A stretch of DNA of 28,958 nucleotides from an uncultured Mollicutes bacterium (GCA_900538885.1 UQAI01000017.1:1-28958), one strand, 5' to 3'; shown: positions 16,120 to 24,869, counted from the first letter of the stretch. Notes: generated by a model not told the origin, from the letters alone. Numbers and translations: made by a program.

Positions 16120-16606
16120 AAGAATATTATTTATATTAGTATTAGTTACTCTATGTTTTACTATGATTAGTTGTAAAAAAGTAAATGTATTTGATGAAAC
16201 TAAAGCAAATGATTATATTGATGCGTATTATGAATATTTATCAGACCAAAAACAAGGGTTTGTGGCTATTGATTTAAGAACGCTTGAAAGTGAATATGCT
16301 GAAGGTCATCTAAAAGGTTTTATAAGCTATCAATATTATAAAACTAAAAAAGAAAATGAAACAGATGCCGTTTATGAAAGTAGAATGAGTGAAAGCTTTA
16401 ATAAATGGATGACTCTAAATTACAGTCAATCATTAACTGTCTTTCTATTAGATAATGATGGAAAGGTAGTTAACCGTGAAGCACTGAAACTAAAAAATCA
16501 AGGCTATAAGAAAATATATATATATACTGGTGATTTTAATACATTACAAGAACAAGCAAATGGAGTTATAGAAATAGTAAAAGGAATAGATGACTGTGGA
16601 TGTTAG
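16106..16606 (+). CDS. Rhodanese-like lipoprotein lacking the catalytic cysteine
   Basis: The product is 166 aa. A lipoprotein signal peptide (MKTNKRILFILVLVTLCF...) has the lipobox MISC, with Cys23 as the lipid site. The body resembles a rhodanese fold: FVAIDLRTLESEYAEGHLKGFISY matches the first conserved region. The active-site loop region (LTVFLLDNDGKV) has no cysteine, so sulfur transfer is unlikely. It ends in DDCGC. The gene overlaps trmD by 14 bases, with a GAGG ribosome site inside trmD, and is followed ten bases later by the M6 lipoprotein. It probably acts as a surface binding or scaffold protein. Confidence 0.8.
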   Translation: MKTNKRILFILVLVTLCFTMISCKKVNVFDETKANDYIDAYYEYLSDQKQGFVAIDLRTLESEYAEGHLKGFISYQYYKTKKENETDAVYESRMSESFNKWMTLNYSQSLTVFLLDNDGKVVNREALKLKNQGYKKIYIYTGDFNTLQEQANGVIEIVKGIDDCGC

Positions 16607-16616
16607 GAGTACAAAA

Positions 16617-19600
16617 ATGAAGAAAAGAATATTTTATATAGTTACATTATTACTAGCAATATGTGTTATCACGGCATGTGATTTAACCCCTAAAGGAGAT
16701 GGCAACTCATATAAAATTAGTTATTATGTAAATGAAGTAAACATCGAACATGAACCAAGTTCATATGTATCAGGAGAAGAAACCATTTTATTACCACTTA
16801 ATGAAGAAGGCTTTTTAGGTTGGTATAATAATGAAGAACTTAGTGGTTCAAAAATTGAAAAGATTAAAAAAAGTGAAATTGGAGATAAAGTATTTTACGC
16901 AAAAATTGATCAAAAACTTCCAGATAATAAAGAATACAATATTATCTATAGTTTAAATGGCGGTAAATTACCACTTGATGCACCTTCATCATATATCTCT
17001 GGTACTGGCCTTAAAAATTTACCTACTCCAACTAAAGATGGATTTGAATTTGTTGGTTGGGAATTAAATGGTAGAATAGTTAATGCTATCAGCGAAACTG
17101 CAGTTGGCAATGTTACCCTTTCAGCAGTTTGGAAAGAAAAAACAATTACTGAAGACTTACTAGGTGAAGCTTTAAAGAATATGACTAATTATAGTTTAGT
17201 TTATTCATTTAGTGAAAAAGGAAGTACTGACCGTTCTAATACATATTATGATAGTGATGGTACAACTTTAAAGATTAGTTATATCGAAAATACTGGTACA
17301 TATTCAGTGTATTTAACAACAATTGACAACGTTAGATGTTTCTATATTGAAGATTATGATGGCAGTTATTATATAGTAACTGAAGATGATGAAACATTTG
17401 AAAATTACTATATGGCATATGTAACATTTGATTTATCAAATATTGATTCTACAATGTTTACCTTACAAGGTGGTGTGTATAAGTTAAAAGATACAACTAA
17501 AGTTCATGAAGTAGCTAGTCAAATATTTGGTGAGTATAGTTCTAATGAATACCAAGATTTAAGTATCACCGTTAGCAATGGTTACATAACTAAAATTGAA
17601 GCATTATCAAAATATACTTTTAATGGAGAAATATATGATTATGTATATTTAGAAGAATTTTCTAATTTTGGAAATGTCACAATTACTTTACCAGATTTAA
17701 ATGATAATCCAAACACAATAACAATTAGTGAAGTTTATAATAAAGCTGATAATGATAGTGTCACAGTAAAAGGTTACATTGCCGGTGTAGTTGGTAATAA
17801 TGTCTATATTCAAGATGCTACAAGTGGTGTATATATATATCTAGGTTCAACCTCAGCTCTTGATGAACGTGCAACCCTTGGCAAAGAAATCTTAGTTTCA
17901 GGTACTAAAACAACTTTCTGTGGTTTAGTAGAAATTCAAGATATTGAATCACTTGATTATACTGGAAATGAAAAAGAACTTTCACCAGTAGTTCTACCAA
18001 ATCTAAGTGATGAAACCCTTGGAAGTCATATATCTCAACTAGTAAGTTTTACTAATATGAAGATTGTAAGTCTTCCATCTAGTTATTCATTAAATAATAA
18101 AGACCATAGTATTAAAATTAGCGATGGAACTAATGAAACAACGTTATTTATATCTAAACATGTTGATAGTGCTTATAAAGAAGTTTTCTTTGAAATATTA
18201 CAAACTTTATCAGTAGGTGATAACATTAATGTAAGTAATGCGGTGGTAAGCTGTTATAACTCATATCAAGTTGCACTAACAAACTTCTCAAGTATTACAA
18301 CAAAAGAAGTAGAAGTGGTTGAAACTGAAATTAAGGTTAATAAAACAACAATTAAAGTTTTACCAGGAACTGCATTTAATGATATAACTAAGGATATTGT
18401 AGTTTCATTAGTTTATAGTAATAATACAACTAAAGTTATTCCAACAAGTGAATGTACTTTTATTCATGATTATAATCCAAATATTAATGGTGCATATGAA
18501 GTAATAGTAAAATACAATAATTTCACAGTTAGATTTATAATTAATGTAACAGATGAAGAAAGCAAACCATTTAGAGCATCAGATGATACCGAGATATTAG
18601 AAGATGTTATTAAAGAAATGGGTTATGATAAAGATACTAAAACAACATATGGTGTAAATAGAGGCTTACCTTCAATTGGTAGTCCTAAGGTACTTGTAAT
18701 TCCTGTTGAATTTACAGATGCTTCCGCTCCTGCTAATATGGTAGAAAACATTAGAACTGCCTTTTTTGGAACAAGTGAAGAAACTGGCTGGGAAAGTTTA
18801 ACTTCATATTATCAAAAAGCTTCATTTGGTAAATTAAACATTTCAGGTGATGTATTACCAGTTTATAGCACCGGTAAATCATCTAGTTACTATGATGGTA
18901 TTGAAAAAGGTGATTATGAAATCATTAAAGCGGCACTTACATATTATGATTCAACAATTGATTATAGTAAATATGATTCAGATGGTGATGGATATATTGA
19001 TTCAATCTATTTAGTTTATACATGTGAAATTAATCGAACAGATGATAACTCAATGTGGTGGGCTTACACTTATGAATATTTCACAGATGATGTTGAATAT
19101 TATGATAATGTTGAAGCTGATTTCTATCTGCTTGCTGGTTATGATTTCTTATTTGAAACTTTCGCAAGTGGTAAAAGTGTTAAATATAATCTTGAAACAT
19201 TTATTCATGAATCTGGTCACTTACTTGGCTTAGATGATTACTATGATACAGATTCATCAAAAGGCCCTAATGGTGGTCTTGGTGGCGGCGATATGATGGA
19301 TTGTAATGTAGGTGATCACAATCCATTCTCAAAGGCTATTCTTGGTTGGATACAACCACTAATTATGGGTGAAGACAGTGCAACAATTACCTTAAAATCA
19401 TTTGGATCAAGTGGTGATGCACTAATTATTCCTAAAAATTGGAATGGCACATATTTTGATGAATATTATATTGTTGACTTCTATACTCCAGATGGATTAA
19501 ATAAAGCAGAAGCAGGTTACTCTGGATTATTCAGTACTAGTGGAATTAGAATCTATCATATAGATGCCACAAAAAATGATCCTAGTGAAGCTTGTAGCAT

Positions 19601-19835
19601 TTGGGATGTTTATAAATATAATAATAGTACAACAAACCACAAACTAATTTCATTAGTTGAAGCTGATGGTGGTAACCATGTTAACCAAAACGAACTTTCA
19701 AGTAACAAAGATTTATTTAAAGTAAATGATGTTTTCAAAAACGTTAAATGGTATGACGGTACATCAGCAAACTTTGAATTAAAAGTAATCAGCATGAACA
19801 GTGAAGAAGCAGTAATTGAAGTAACAATGAAATAA
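16617..19835 (+). CDS. M6-family (immune inhibitor A-like) metalloprotease lipoprotein
   Basis: The product is 1072 aa from ATG 16617 behind TAGGAG. The signal peptide ends in lipobox ITAC with lipid site Cys21. Two InlB/Listeria-Bacteroides-type repeats follow (about 33-98 and 107-174; SLNGG...P.PTKDGFEFVGW). A beta-rich region, an OB-fold-like domain (about 362-445; ITISEVYNKADNDSVTVKGYIAGV) and an Ig-like domain (about 567-640) come next. The M6 peptidase runs from about 655 on. Its zinc motif HESGHLLGLDD has His864, Glu865 and His868, and a calcium-loop-like DSDGDGYID starts at residue 787. It is predicted to be a surface-tethered protease cleaving external proteins. It forms the end of the trmD-linked transcript and has a strong terminator. 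Confidence 0.88.
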   Translation: MKKRIFYIVTLLLAICVITACDLTPKGDGNSYKISYYVNEVNIEHEPSSYVSGEETILLPLNEEGFLGWYNNEELSGSKIEKIKKSEIGDKVFYAKIDQKLPDNKEYNIIYSLNGGKLPLDAPSSYISGTGLKNLPTPTKDGFEFVGWELNGRIVNAISETAVGNVTLSAVWKEKTITEDLLGEALKNMTNYSLVYSFSEKGSTDRSNTYYDSDGTTLKISYIENTGTYSVYLTTIDNVRCFYIEDYDGSYYIVTEDDETFENYYMAYVTFDLSNIDSTMFTLQGGVYKLKDTTKVHEVASQIFGEYSSNEYQDLSITVSNGYITKIEALSKYTFNGEIYDYVYLEEFSNFGNVTITLPDLNDNPNTITISEVYNKADNDSVTVKGYIAGVVGNNVYIQDATSGVYIYLGSTSALDERATLGKEILVSGTKTTFCGLVEIQDIESLDYTGNEKELSPVVLPNLSDETLGSHISQLVSFTNMKIVSLPSSYSLNNKDHSIKISDGTNETTLFISKHVDSAYKEVFFEILQTLSVGDNINVSNAVVSCYNSYQVALTNFSSITTKEVEVVETEIKVNKTTIKVLPGTAFNDITKDIVVSLVYSNNTTKVIPTSECTFIHDYNPNINGAYEVIVKYNNFTVRFIINVTDEESKPFRASDDTEILEDVIKEMGYDKDTKTTYGVNRGLPSIGSPKVLVIPVEFTDASAPANMVENIRTAFFGTSEETGWESLTSYYQKASFGKLNISGDVLPVYSTGKSSSYYDGIEKGDYEIIKAALTYYDSTIDYSKYDSDGDGYIDSIYLVYTCEINRTDDNSMWWAYTYEYFTDDVEYYDNVEADFYLLAGYDFLFETFASGKSVKYNLETFIHESGHLLGLDDYYDTDSSKGPNGGLGGGDMMDCNVGDHNPFSKAILGWIQPLIMGEDSATITLKSFGSSGDALIIPKNWNGTYFDEYYIVDFYTPDGLNKAEAGYSGLFSTSGIRIYHIDATKNDPSEACSIWDVYKYNNSTTNHKLISLVEADGGNHVNQNELSSNKDLFKVNDVFKNVKWYDGTSANFELKVISMNSEEAVIEVTMK

Positions 19836-19844
19836 AGTTAGCTA

Positions 19845-19884
19845 AAATAAAACGTTGGTAGAACTTGCTATCAACGTTTTATTT
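19845..19884 (+). terminator. Intrinsic terminator after the M6 protease gene
   Basis: A perfect 13-bp inverted repeat, AAATAAAACGTTG (19845-19857) and CAACGTTTTATTT (19872-19884), has a 14-base loop. The A/T-rich outer stem ends in TTTTATTT, which serves as the T tract. Confidence 0.8.
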
Positions 19885-19886
19885 GA

Positions 19887-20084
19887 GTATGGCTTAGTAG
19901 AAACACGACTGGTCAAAATAAAGCACATTATGATTATATTGAATATGGTGAGAGAGAATATTATCTAGTCTTATTAATAGAGAATAAATATTATCTAGTT
20001 TGTTCGACTACTGCTTATGGTGTTAAAGAAAAAGAAGGTTATAGTAATCGTACTAAAGGCAAAACTCTTTATATGATTAGTTAA
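19887..20084 (+). pseudogene. Unrecognised coding remnant without a start
   Basis: An open frame of 65 codons begins directly after an in-frame TGA with VWLSRNTTGQNKAHYDYIEY and ends ...RTKGKTLYMIS. There is no start codon near its beginning and no ribosome site. Composition is protein-like, so it is probably the 3' part of a decayed gene. I do not recognise a family. Confidence 0.4.
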
Positions 20085-20199
20085 CATTAAACAATATTGT
20101 TTTAAATAATGTAATAAGTTGTTAAAGTTATTAGATACTATATAATCATAAATAGAAAAAAATACAAAAATGACATTTTAAATTAAATGGGGGTTGAAA

Positions 20200-20268
20200 A
20201 TGGCTTTTTCATTTGTTGATGTGAAAAAAGAGTTTCAAGCGATAGAATTTCTTAGTTATACAAAATAA
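20200..20268 (+). other. 22-codon ORF with good ribosome site, probably a truncated gene start
   Basis: ATG 20200 follows GGGGG at suitable spacing and reads MAFSFVDVKKEFQAIEFLSYTK before TAA. It may be the 5' stub of a lost gene or a random ORF. The surrounding stretch 20085-20458 is AT-rich and holds nothing else I can recognise. Confidence 0.3.
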
Positions 20269-20458
20269 CTTATATTTTGTTTTAGTTTTTAAACTGTAAT
20301 CTTAAAATTCTTAAGTTAAATTGCTTTAAATTTAATACTTAATTGGATGGTTGGTAATTTTTAATTTGCTTATGAAACAGCATAGCTTTGCTATCTATAA
20401 TCAGCAATACACTTGAAAAAAATGATAAAGTATGCTAAAATAACTTGCAAATTAAAGA

Positions 20459-20845
20459 TTCAAAAAGGTATACATTAACACTACCTTAGTTGACAATAGT
20501 TTAACTTCAACATTAGACGATGAAAATAAATATATATGTAATGATACTAATGATAAAGTATATTTATTAAGCAAGCAAGATGTAATAAATGCTGAATATG
20601 GATTTATGACTGGTGACTTTGGTAAAGACACTTTAAAACAAAAGAGCCCAACAGACTATGCTAAAGCTGTTGGATGTGGCTTTGAGGAAAATATGGATAC
20701 ATATTATTGGTGGCTTCGTACTCCGTCTTCAACTCAAGTCATCAATGTTGTGACTATAAGACCTAATGGTGCTGCGTATGGACAACGTGGAATTTACATT
20801 GGAGAAGTTGGTGTAGTTTCGGCAATTACCGTAACATTTGATTAA
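20459..20845 (+). pseudogene. 5'-truncated DUF6273 domain fragment
   Basis: Open from just after an in-frame TAA (20453-20455), this frame reads INTTLVDNS...KYICNDTNDKVYLLSKQDV...YGF...DYAKA...YYWWLRTPS...VVSAITVTFD. It aligns block for block with the last 120 residues of the TIR-DUF6273 protein (INTTLVDNS, YICNDTYDKVYLLSYTD, YWLRSP, GVSAAITISLE). The N-terminal part of the domain is missing, and no promoter or ribosome site is present; the first ATG (20606) lies mid-domain. It is either a decayed paralogue or a silent donor segment. Its segment after WLRTP is less GC-rich than that of the TIR protein. Confidence 0.8.
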
Positions 20846-20850
20846 TAAAT

Positions 20851-20906
20851 AAAACACATTAGATAAGTAGTGATTAATTTGATTACTTGCAATCTAATGT
20901 GTTTTT
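20851..20906. terminator. Bidirectional terminator before cvfB
   Basis: A perfect 14-bp stem, AAAACACATTAGAT (20851-20864) and ATCTAATGTGTTTT (20892-20905), contains an inner AAGTA/TACTT helix and has T's on the right and A's on the left. It serves the convergent cvfB and the pseudogene side. Confidence 0.8.
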
Positions 20907-20907
20907 A

Positions 20908-21759
20908 TTATAATAGTGTGATTTTATGATCTTCTATTGTTACTAATCTTTGTTTATATAATGCTCCAACAGCACGCTTAAATGCACTTTTGCTCATTTT
21001 AAAGTATCTCGTAATTTCTTCAGGAGTAGATGCGTTACCTAGGGGAACAATGCCACCCATTTTCTTTAAATAATTAAGGATGATATCACTATCACTAAAT
21101 CTTGCATATTCTTTTTGCGCAATGGTTGAAGCATGATAGTGACCTGCTTCATTAATGTGAATAATTTTACAGGTTACTTCTTCTCCAATACGATAGTCTT
21201 TTCTTAAATAACTTTTGTGAAGATATACAAACTGATATTCTGAAGTACAAATAGTCATTCCTTCAGGATTGATTTTAACTACCCTACCAGCTATAGTTTG
21301 ACCAATAGTTAGAGGTGGTTCTTTAAAGTGCAAATCTTGAGGAATAATAGGACGAGCAACTAATTGATTTTGCTTTTCAACTAAAATACATGGTACTTTA
21401 TCACCAACTTTAGGCCAAGCACTCAAATAATTTGGTAAATAATCTTTTGATAATAAAATGTCTTTCGCAATGCCAATATTCACAAAGACACCTGCTTTTT
21501 CCATAATATCAACAACTTCAACAAGTCCAAATTTATGGGTTGTAATTAATGGCATTTCCATAGTGGCACATAATCTTTTTTTCTGATCATAGTATAAAAA
21601 AGCGTCAATTTTTTCGCCTGGTTCTAGTTTTCTTGTAGCTTGATTAAAGTGTAAAAACACATAAGTTGTTAATTCATCATCATCTGGACTCAAAGTATAA
21701 CTGATATCTGTTTCGCGTTTTACAATAAATTTATTTACTTCTCCAATGTTTAGCGGCAT
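20908..21759 (-). CDS. cvfB: CvfB, S1-domain RNA-binding protein
   Basis: The product is 283 aa, usual length. Tandem S1-like OB folds are followed by a C-terminal winged helix (residues about 225-283; ILNYLKKMGG...EEITRYFKMSKSAFKRAVGALYKQRLV). KFGLVEVVDIMEKAGVFVNIGIAKDILL is characteristic. CvfB binds RNA and influences virulence and haemolysin genes in Staphylococcus, and the B. subtilis homologue is YitL. AGGAGG precedes the ATG. It is transcribed against the neighbouring genes and separates the trmD part of the ribosomal block from rplS. Confidence 0.9.
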   Translation of the reverse strand: MPLNIGEVNKFIVKRETDISYTLSPDDDELTTYVFLHFNQATRKLEPGEKIDAFLYYDQKKRLCATMEMPLITTHKFGLVEVVDIMEKAGVFVNIGIAKDILLSKDYLPNYLSAWPKVGDKVPCILVEKQNQLVARPIIPQDLHFKEPPLTIGQTIAGRVVKINPEGMTICTSEYQFVYLHKSYLRKDYRIGEEVTCKIIHINEAGHYHASTIAQKEYARFSDSDIILNYLKKMGGIVPLGNASTPEEITRYFKMSKSAFKRAVGALYKQRLVTIEDHKITLL

Positions 21760-21860
21760 ATATACCTCCTATAATTATTATAATAATATCACAAAATGTA
21801 AAAAAAAGAAAAAGTTAAGCATTATCATTTGAATATGTAGAACAAAAAAGAATATATGAT

Positions 21861-21889
21861 TTGCATAAAACATTAAAATATGGTATAAT
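21861..21889 (+). promoter_or_regulatory. rplS promoter
   Basis: TTGCAT (21861-21866), a 17-bp spacer and TATAAT (21884-21889) with an extended TG form a sigma-A promoter that makes rplS independent of trmD. Confidence 0.8.
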
Positions 21890-21903
21890 ATTAAAGCAAA
21901 ACA

Positions 21904-21954
21904 TGGTATTCCGCTGATATACCCCAAGTTGATATGGAATATGAATGAATACCA
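21904..21954 (+). promoter_or_regulatory. Putative ribosomal protein L19 leader
   Basis: The transcribed leader contains an 8-bp closing stem, TGGTATTC (21904-21911) and GAATACCA (21947-21954), around CCGCTGATATACCCCAAG. This resembles the Firmicute L19 leader, an autoregulatory RNA bound by L19 in front of rplS. The match is from memory of the family. Confidence 0.6.
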
Positions 21955-21974
21955 GAAGATAAGGAGTGTTAATT

Positions 21975-22325
21975 ATGAGTCAACAATTAATTAATGCGGT
22001 TACAAAATCATACATGAAAAATGACGTTCCTGAATTCCGTCCAGGTGACAGTGTACGTGTTCATGTAAAAATTAAAGAAGGCGACCGCGAAAGAATCCAA
22101 ATTTTTGAAGGATTAGTAATTGGACGTCACGGTGGTGGCATTAGCGAAACTTACACAGTTCGTAAGATTTCATCAGGTGTTGGTGTTGAAAGAATTTTCC
22201 CTTTACATTCACCAATGGTTGCGAAAATCGAAGTTACACGTCTTGGTAAAGTTCGTCGTGCTAAACTTAACTATATCCGTGGATTATCTGCTAAGTCAGC
22301 AAGAATTAAAGAACGTCGTAATTAG
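21975..22325 (+). CDS. rplS: 50S ribosomal protein L19
   Basis: The product is 116 aa, standard length. It has the L19 signatures FRPGDSVRVHVKIKEGDRERIQIFEG and the KVRRAKLNYIRGL segment near the C terminus. It lies at the 30S-50S interface. ATG 21975 follows AAGGAG at eight bases, so the upstream in-frame GTG (21966) is not the start. It usually follows trmD. Here it has its own promoter, leader and terminator. Confidence 0.97.
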   Translation: MSQQLINAVTKSYMKNDVPEFRPGDSVRVHVKIKEGDRERIQIFEGLVIGRHGGGISETYTVRKISSGVGVERIFPLHSPMVAKIEVTRLGKVRRAKLNYIRGLSAKSARIKERRN

Positions 22326-22338
22326 TTCAAAAAATGAG

Positions 22339-22368
22339 AAACGAGATGGTAACATTTCGTTTTTTCTT
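22339..22368 (+). terminator. Intrinsic terminator after rplS
   Basis: A 10-bp stem, AAACGAGATG (22339-22348) and CATTTCGTTT (22353-22362), with one G-U pair and a GTAA tetraloop is followed by TTTCTTTT. Confidence 0.85.
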
Positions 22369-22395
22369 TTAAAAAATAAAATTAGAATTTATTAC

Positions 22396-22424
22396 TTGAT
22401 TAAATCTTCTATAAATGGTATAAT
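22396..22424 (+). promoter_or_regulatory. Promoter of the InlB-repeat/DUF6273 gene
   Basis: TTGATT (22396-22401), a 17-bp spacer and TATAAT (22419-22424) with an extended TGG. Transcription would begin about 20 bases before the ATG. Confidence 0.75.
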
Positions 22425-22451
22425 ATGCTTAATAAGAGTGGAGGAATTGAA

Positions 22452-24284
22452 ATGGAACATAGCAAAAAAAGAATAATTACCACAACTATTGTTGGTTTAA
22501 TATTATTTGTACTAGGTATATCATTATTTATCGTTGGTCTTTCCATTAAACGCCCAGTTATAACTTTTTATGATACAGACGGTGAAACAATTATTGGTAC
22601 AGAAAAAGTAGCAATTGGTAGAAGCGGCGGAGCAATGATACCTGGAAAGAAATCAGAGTTACCTGGCTACTCATATACATTTGTTGGATGGCGCATTGAA
22701 GATGAGACAACAGGTACTTCAGAAGTTGTTAGAACTATTGAAGTAAAAGAGGACAAACCAATTAAAGCTGTTGCGGTGTATAATAGAATAGCTTTACCAT
22801 ACGAAATAAAATATAATTTAAATGGTGGTTACTTAGATTTAACTACTGCTCCTACAGTATATAATGTTACCCAAGCTGTAGAACTTCCTATTCCAACAAG
22901 AAAAGGTTATACATTTGCAGGTTGGTATAAAGGCACAACATATGGAAATAAATTAGAAGTGATCAATAAAGGTACAACTGGCGAAATAAAGTTAACCGCA
23001 AAATGGGAAGCTGAAGTATATACAATAACATATGATTTAAATGATGGAATTCAAGCTGAAAATCCATTAACTACATATACAATTGAAACAGTAAGCAAAC
23101 TTCCAGTTCCTCAAAAAGATGGATTTACTTTTGGTGGATGGCTTGATGAAGAAGGTAATTTAGTTGGAAAAATTACTGCTGGAATGACAGGTGCTTTAAA
23201 TTTAAAAGCTCGTTGGATTAATAAAATAAATTATAATTTAAATGGCGGATTAAATTCAAGTGATGCACCTGATACATATGAATTTGATGTTGATGTCGTA
23301 CTTCCTACTCCAACAAAATATGGTTATGTTTTCTTAGGTTGGTGTATGAAAGAAGACTTATCAGATGAACCGCTTAAGGTGTTAAATACTACAACTCCTG
23401 CTGGTGTTGAATTATATGCGAAATGGCAACTTCCAACTGATGGTACAGTTGTAGTTGAAAATGGTATTAAATACATCTATTTTGGTAAATATCCACAAAC
23501 GGTTGTATATGATTATGCGACTATCCAAAAACTAGATCAACTTTGTCAAAATAATATAAGTTATTTAGAGGGAGAAAAATATATAAAAGTATTTGCTACT
23601 CCAACAATTGCTGATGTTTATAAATTTAATGGAAAAGTTGAATATCTCCTAGACAAAAATATCCTTTCTTCTAACTTAGTTAGTAAGAGAAATTACTATT
23701 TTAAAGTTTTACCAATTAAATGGCGTGTTATTAGTGAAGAAAATGGTAAACTTCAATTGTTATCTGAATATGCTTTAGCGGCTCAAACATTTGGTACAAC
23801 CAACGACTATAGTACGTCAGTTGTTAGAAAATGGCTAAATGAAACATTTTATAATGAAGCATTTACTGATGTGGAAAAAACAAAAGTTCAACTAACAGAA
23901 GTAGACAACTCGGATGCTACAACTGCTAGTCGTACTGACAATCCATTCGCAAGTACTACAACAAAAGATTATGTATATTTAATGTCATATAAAGAAGTTA
24001 CAAAAGTTAAATATGGATTTATAAGTTCACATGATGAATGTGATCCTGCTAAATATTGTGAAGCAACCGAATATGCAAGAGCACTTGGTGCTGGCATAAA
24101 TATGAATTCTAGTTACTTCGGTTATACTGATTGGATGTTACGTTCTCCATTTATTACTGCTGAAAATAGTATATCCGTTGTTCGTGGTATTGGTGATAGT
24201 AAAGTTGTAGGTACTGTAGAAAGATGGGCTCAATCAAATGCAGTATATGCAGTTAGACCAATGGTTACAATAGTATTACAATAG
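22452..24284 (+). CDS. Membrane-anchored surface protein with InlB-type repeats and DUF6273 domain
   Basis: The product is 610 aa from ATG 22452 behind GGAGG. The in-frame ATG 22425 lies next to the -10 and cannot be the start. An uncleaved N-terminal anchor (about 9-31, basic residues before it) places the rest outside. Four beta-grasp InlB/Listeria-Bacteroides-type repeats follow (about 37-112, 117-188, 189-257 and 258-326; YNLNGG...P.PT..GY.F.GW). A DUF6273 domain (about 338-610) then starts YIYFGKYPQT and carries VRKWLNETFYNEAF and WMLRSP. The domain is paralogous to that of the TIR protein, but its end (AVRPMVTIVLQ) is ordinary AT-rich sequence. It is probably an adhesin or ligand-binding protein. 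It is monocistronic. Confidence 0.85.
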   Translation: MEHSKKRIITTTIVGLILFVLGISLFIVGLSIKRPVITFYDTDGETIIGTEKVAIGRSGGAMIPGKKSELPGYSYTFVGWRIEDETTGTSEVVRTIEVKEDKPIKAVAVYNRIALPYEIKYNLNGGYLDLTTAPTVYNVTQAVELPIPTRKGYTFAGWYKGTTYGNKLEVINKGTTGEIKLTAKWEAEVYTITYDLNDGIQAENPLTTYTIETVSKLPVPQKDGFTFGGWLDEEGNLVGKITAGMTGALNLKARWINKINYNLNGGLNSSDAPDTYEFDVDVVLPTPTKYGYVFLGWCMKEDLSDEPLKVLNTTTPAGVELYAKWQLPTDGTVVVENGIKYIYFGKYPQTVVYDYATIQKLDQLCQNNISYLEGEKYIKVFATPTIADVYKFNGKVEYLLDKNILSSNLVSKRNYYFKVLPIKWRVISEENGKLQLLSEYALAAQTFGTTNDYSTSVVRKWLNETFYNEAFTDVEKTKVQLTEVDNSDATTASRTDNPFASTTTKDYVYLMSYKEVTKVKYGFISSHDECDPAKYCEATEYARALGAGINMNSSYFGYTDWMLRSPFITAENSISVVRGIGDSKVVGTVERWAQSNAVYAVRPMVTIVLQ

Positions 24285-24310
24285 GTTATATGGTTTCATA
24301 TAACCTTTTT
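24284..24310 (+). terminator. Intrinsic terminator after the InlB-DUF6273 gene
   Basis: A perfect 9-bp stem, GGTTATATG (24284-24292) and CATATAACC (24297-24305), with a GTTT loop is followed by five T's. Confidence 0.9.
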
Positions 24311-24331
24311 ATCAAAATGAAAGGTGATAAT

Positions 24332-24856
24332 ATGATCAGTTTTAAAATACTAACAAATGTTGAAGAAAATGATGATACTACTTTAAAATCAAAATTTTTT
24401 GGAAGCCCAGTATTCCCTAAAAACTATTTGGAAATCAACAATCTAAATGATGACTTTTTCTTATTACAATTAAATCTAAAAGAAATTAGTGCATATCAGA
24501 CCTTACTTCCCAAAGATGGTTATATATATATATTTCTTGAAATAGACACAAATCCAGTCACACCAAAGGTCCTTTACACAAATGATGAAATAGAAGAAGA
24601 ATATGAAAATATTAATGAAGATTTTAATATGGAAGATTCAACTTCAAAATTTATTGAGTTTACAGCTGAAGAAACTGGTAATGCCTTATTAACAAGTGAA
24701 GGAGAATATATATCACTACTAACTATTGATATAGAAAAAGTGCCAGAGGGTTTTCCAAACTTTAACTGTCCACATGGAAAAATAAAGTTTTTAATAAAAG
24801 AAGAAGACTTAAAAAATCAAAATTATAAAAACATTAAATTTTATCAAGAAAACTAA
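24332..24856 (+). CDS. DUF1963/YwqG-like protein, short form
   Basis: The product is 174 aa from ATG 24332 behind AAAGGTGAT; an in-frame ATG at 24290 precedes the terminator loop region and is unlikely. Residues such as SKFFGSPVFPKNYLEI, FFLLQLNLKEISAYQTLLPKDGYIYIFLEID and the late GKIKFLI strand match the DUF1963 (YwqG) family, small cytosolic proteins of unknown function, often in immunity-type polymorphic toxin loci. It is shorter than the usual 250-280 aa, so some of the family fold is missing. Its last four codons and stop lie inside a 26-bp direct repeat, suggesting the 3' end was the target of an insertion. Confidence 0.6.
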   Translation: MISFKILTNVEENDDTTLKSKFFGSPVFPKNYLEINNLNDDFFLLQLNLKEISAYQTLLPKDGYIYIFLEIDTNPVTPKVLYTNDEIEEEYENINEDFNMEDSTSKFIEFTAEETGNALLTSEGEYISLLTIDIEKVPEGFPNFNCPHGKIKFLIKEEDLKNQNYKNIKFYQEN

Positions 24857-24869
24857 ACATCATATTTAT
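24844..24869. repeat. 26-bp direct repeat, left copy
   Basis: This copy spans the end of the DUF1963-like gene and 13 bases beyond. It is identical over 26 bases to 26017-26042 and differs on both sides. The two copies bracket the Fic gene and its control region (unit length 1173 bp), like a target-site duplication or att pair. Confidence 0.9.

Noticed and set aside
19024..19233. ORF inside the M6 protease gene in another frame
   Set aside because: Shadow of the peptidase coding region; no ribosome site or own signals.
22425..22451. ATG 22425 as start of the InlB-DUF6273 gene
   Set aside because: It directly abuts the -10 TATAAT, so it would not be transcribed. ATG 22452 has GGAGG.
22120..22476. 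118-aa ORF overlapping rplS in another frame
   Set aside because: It is a shadow of the highly conserved rplS and runs through its terminator.
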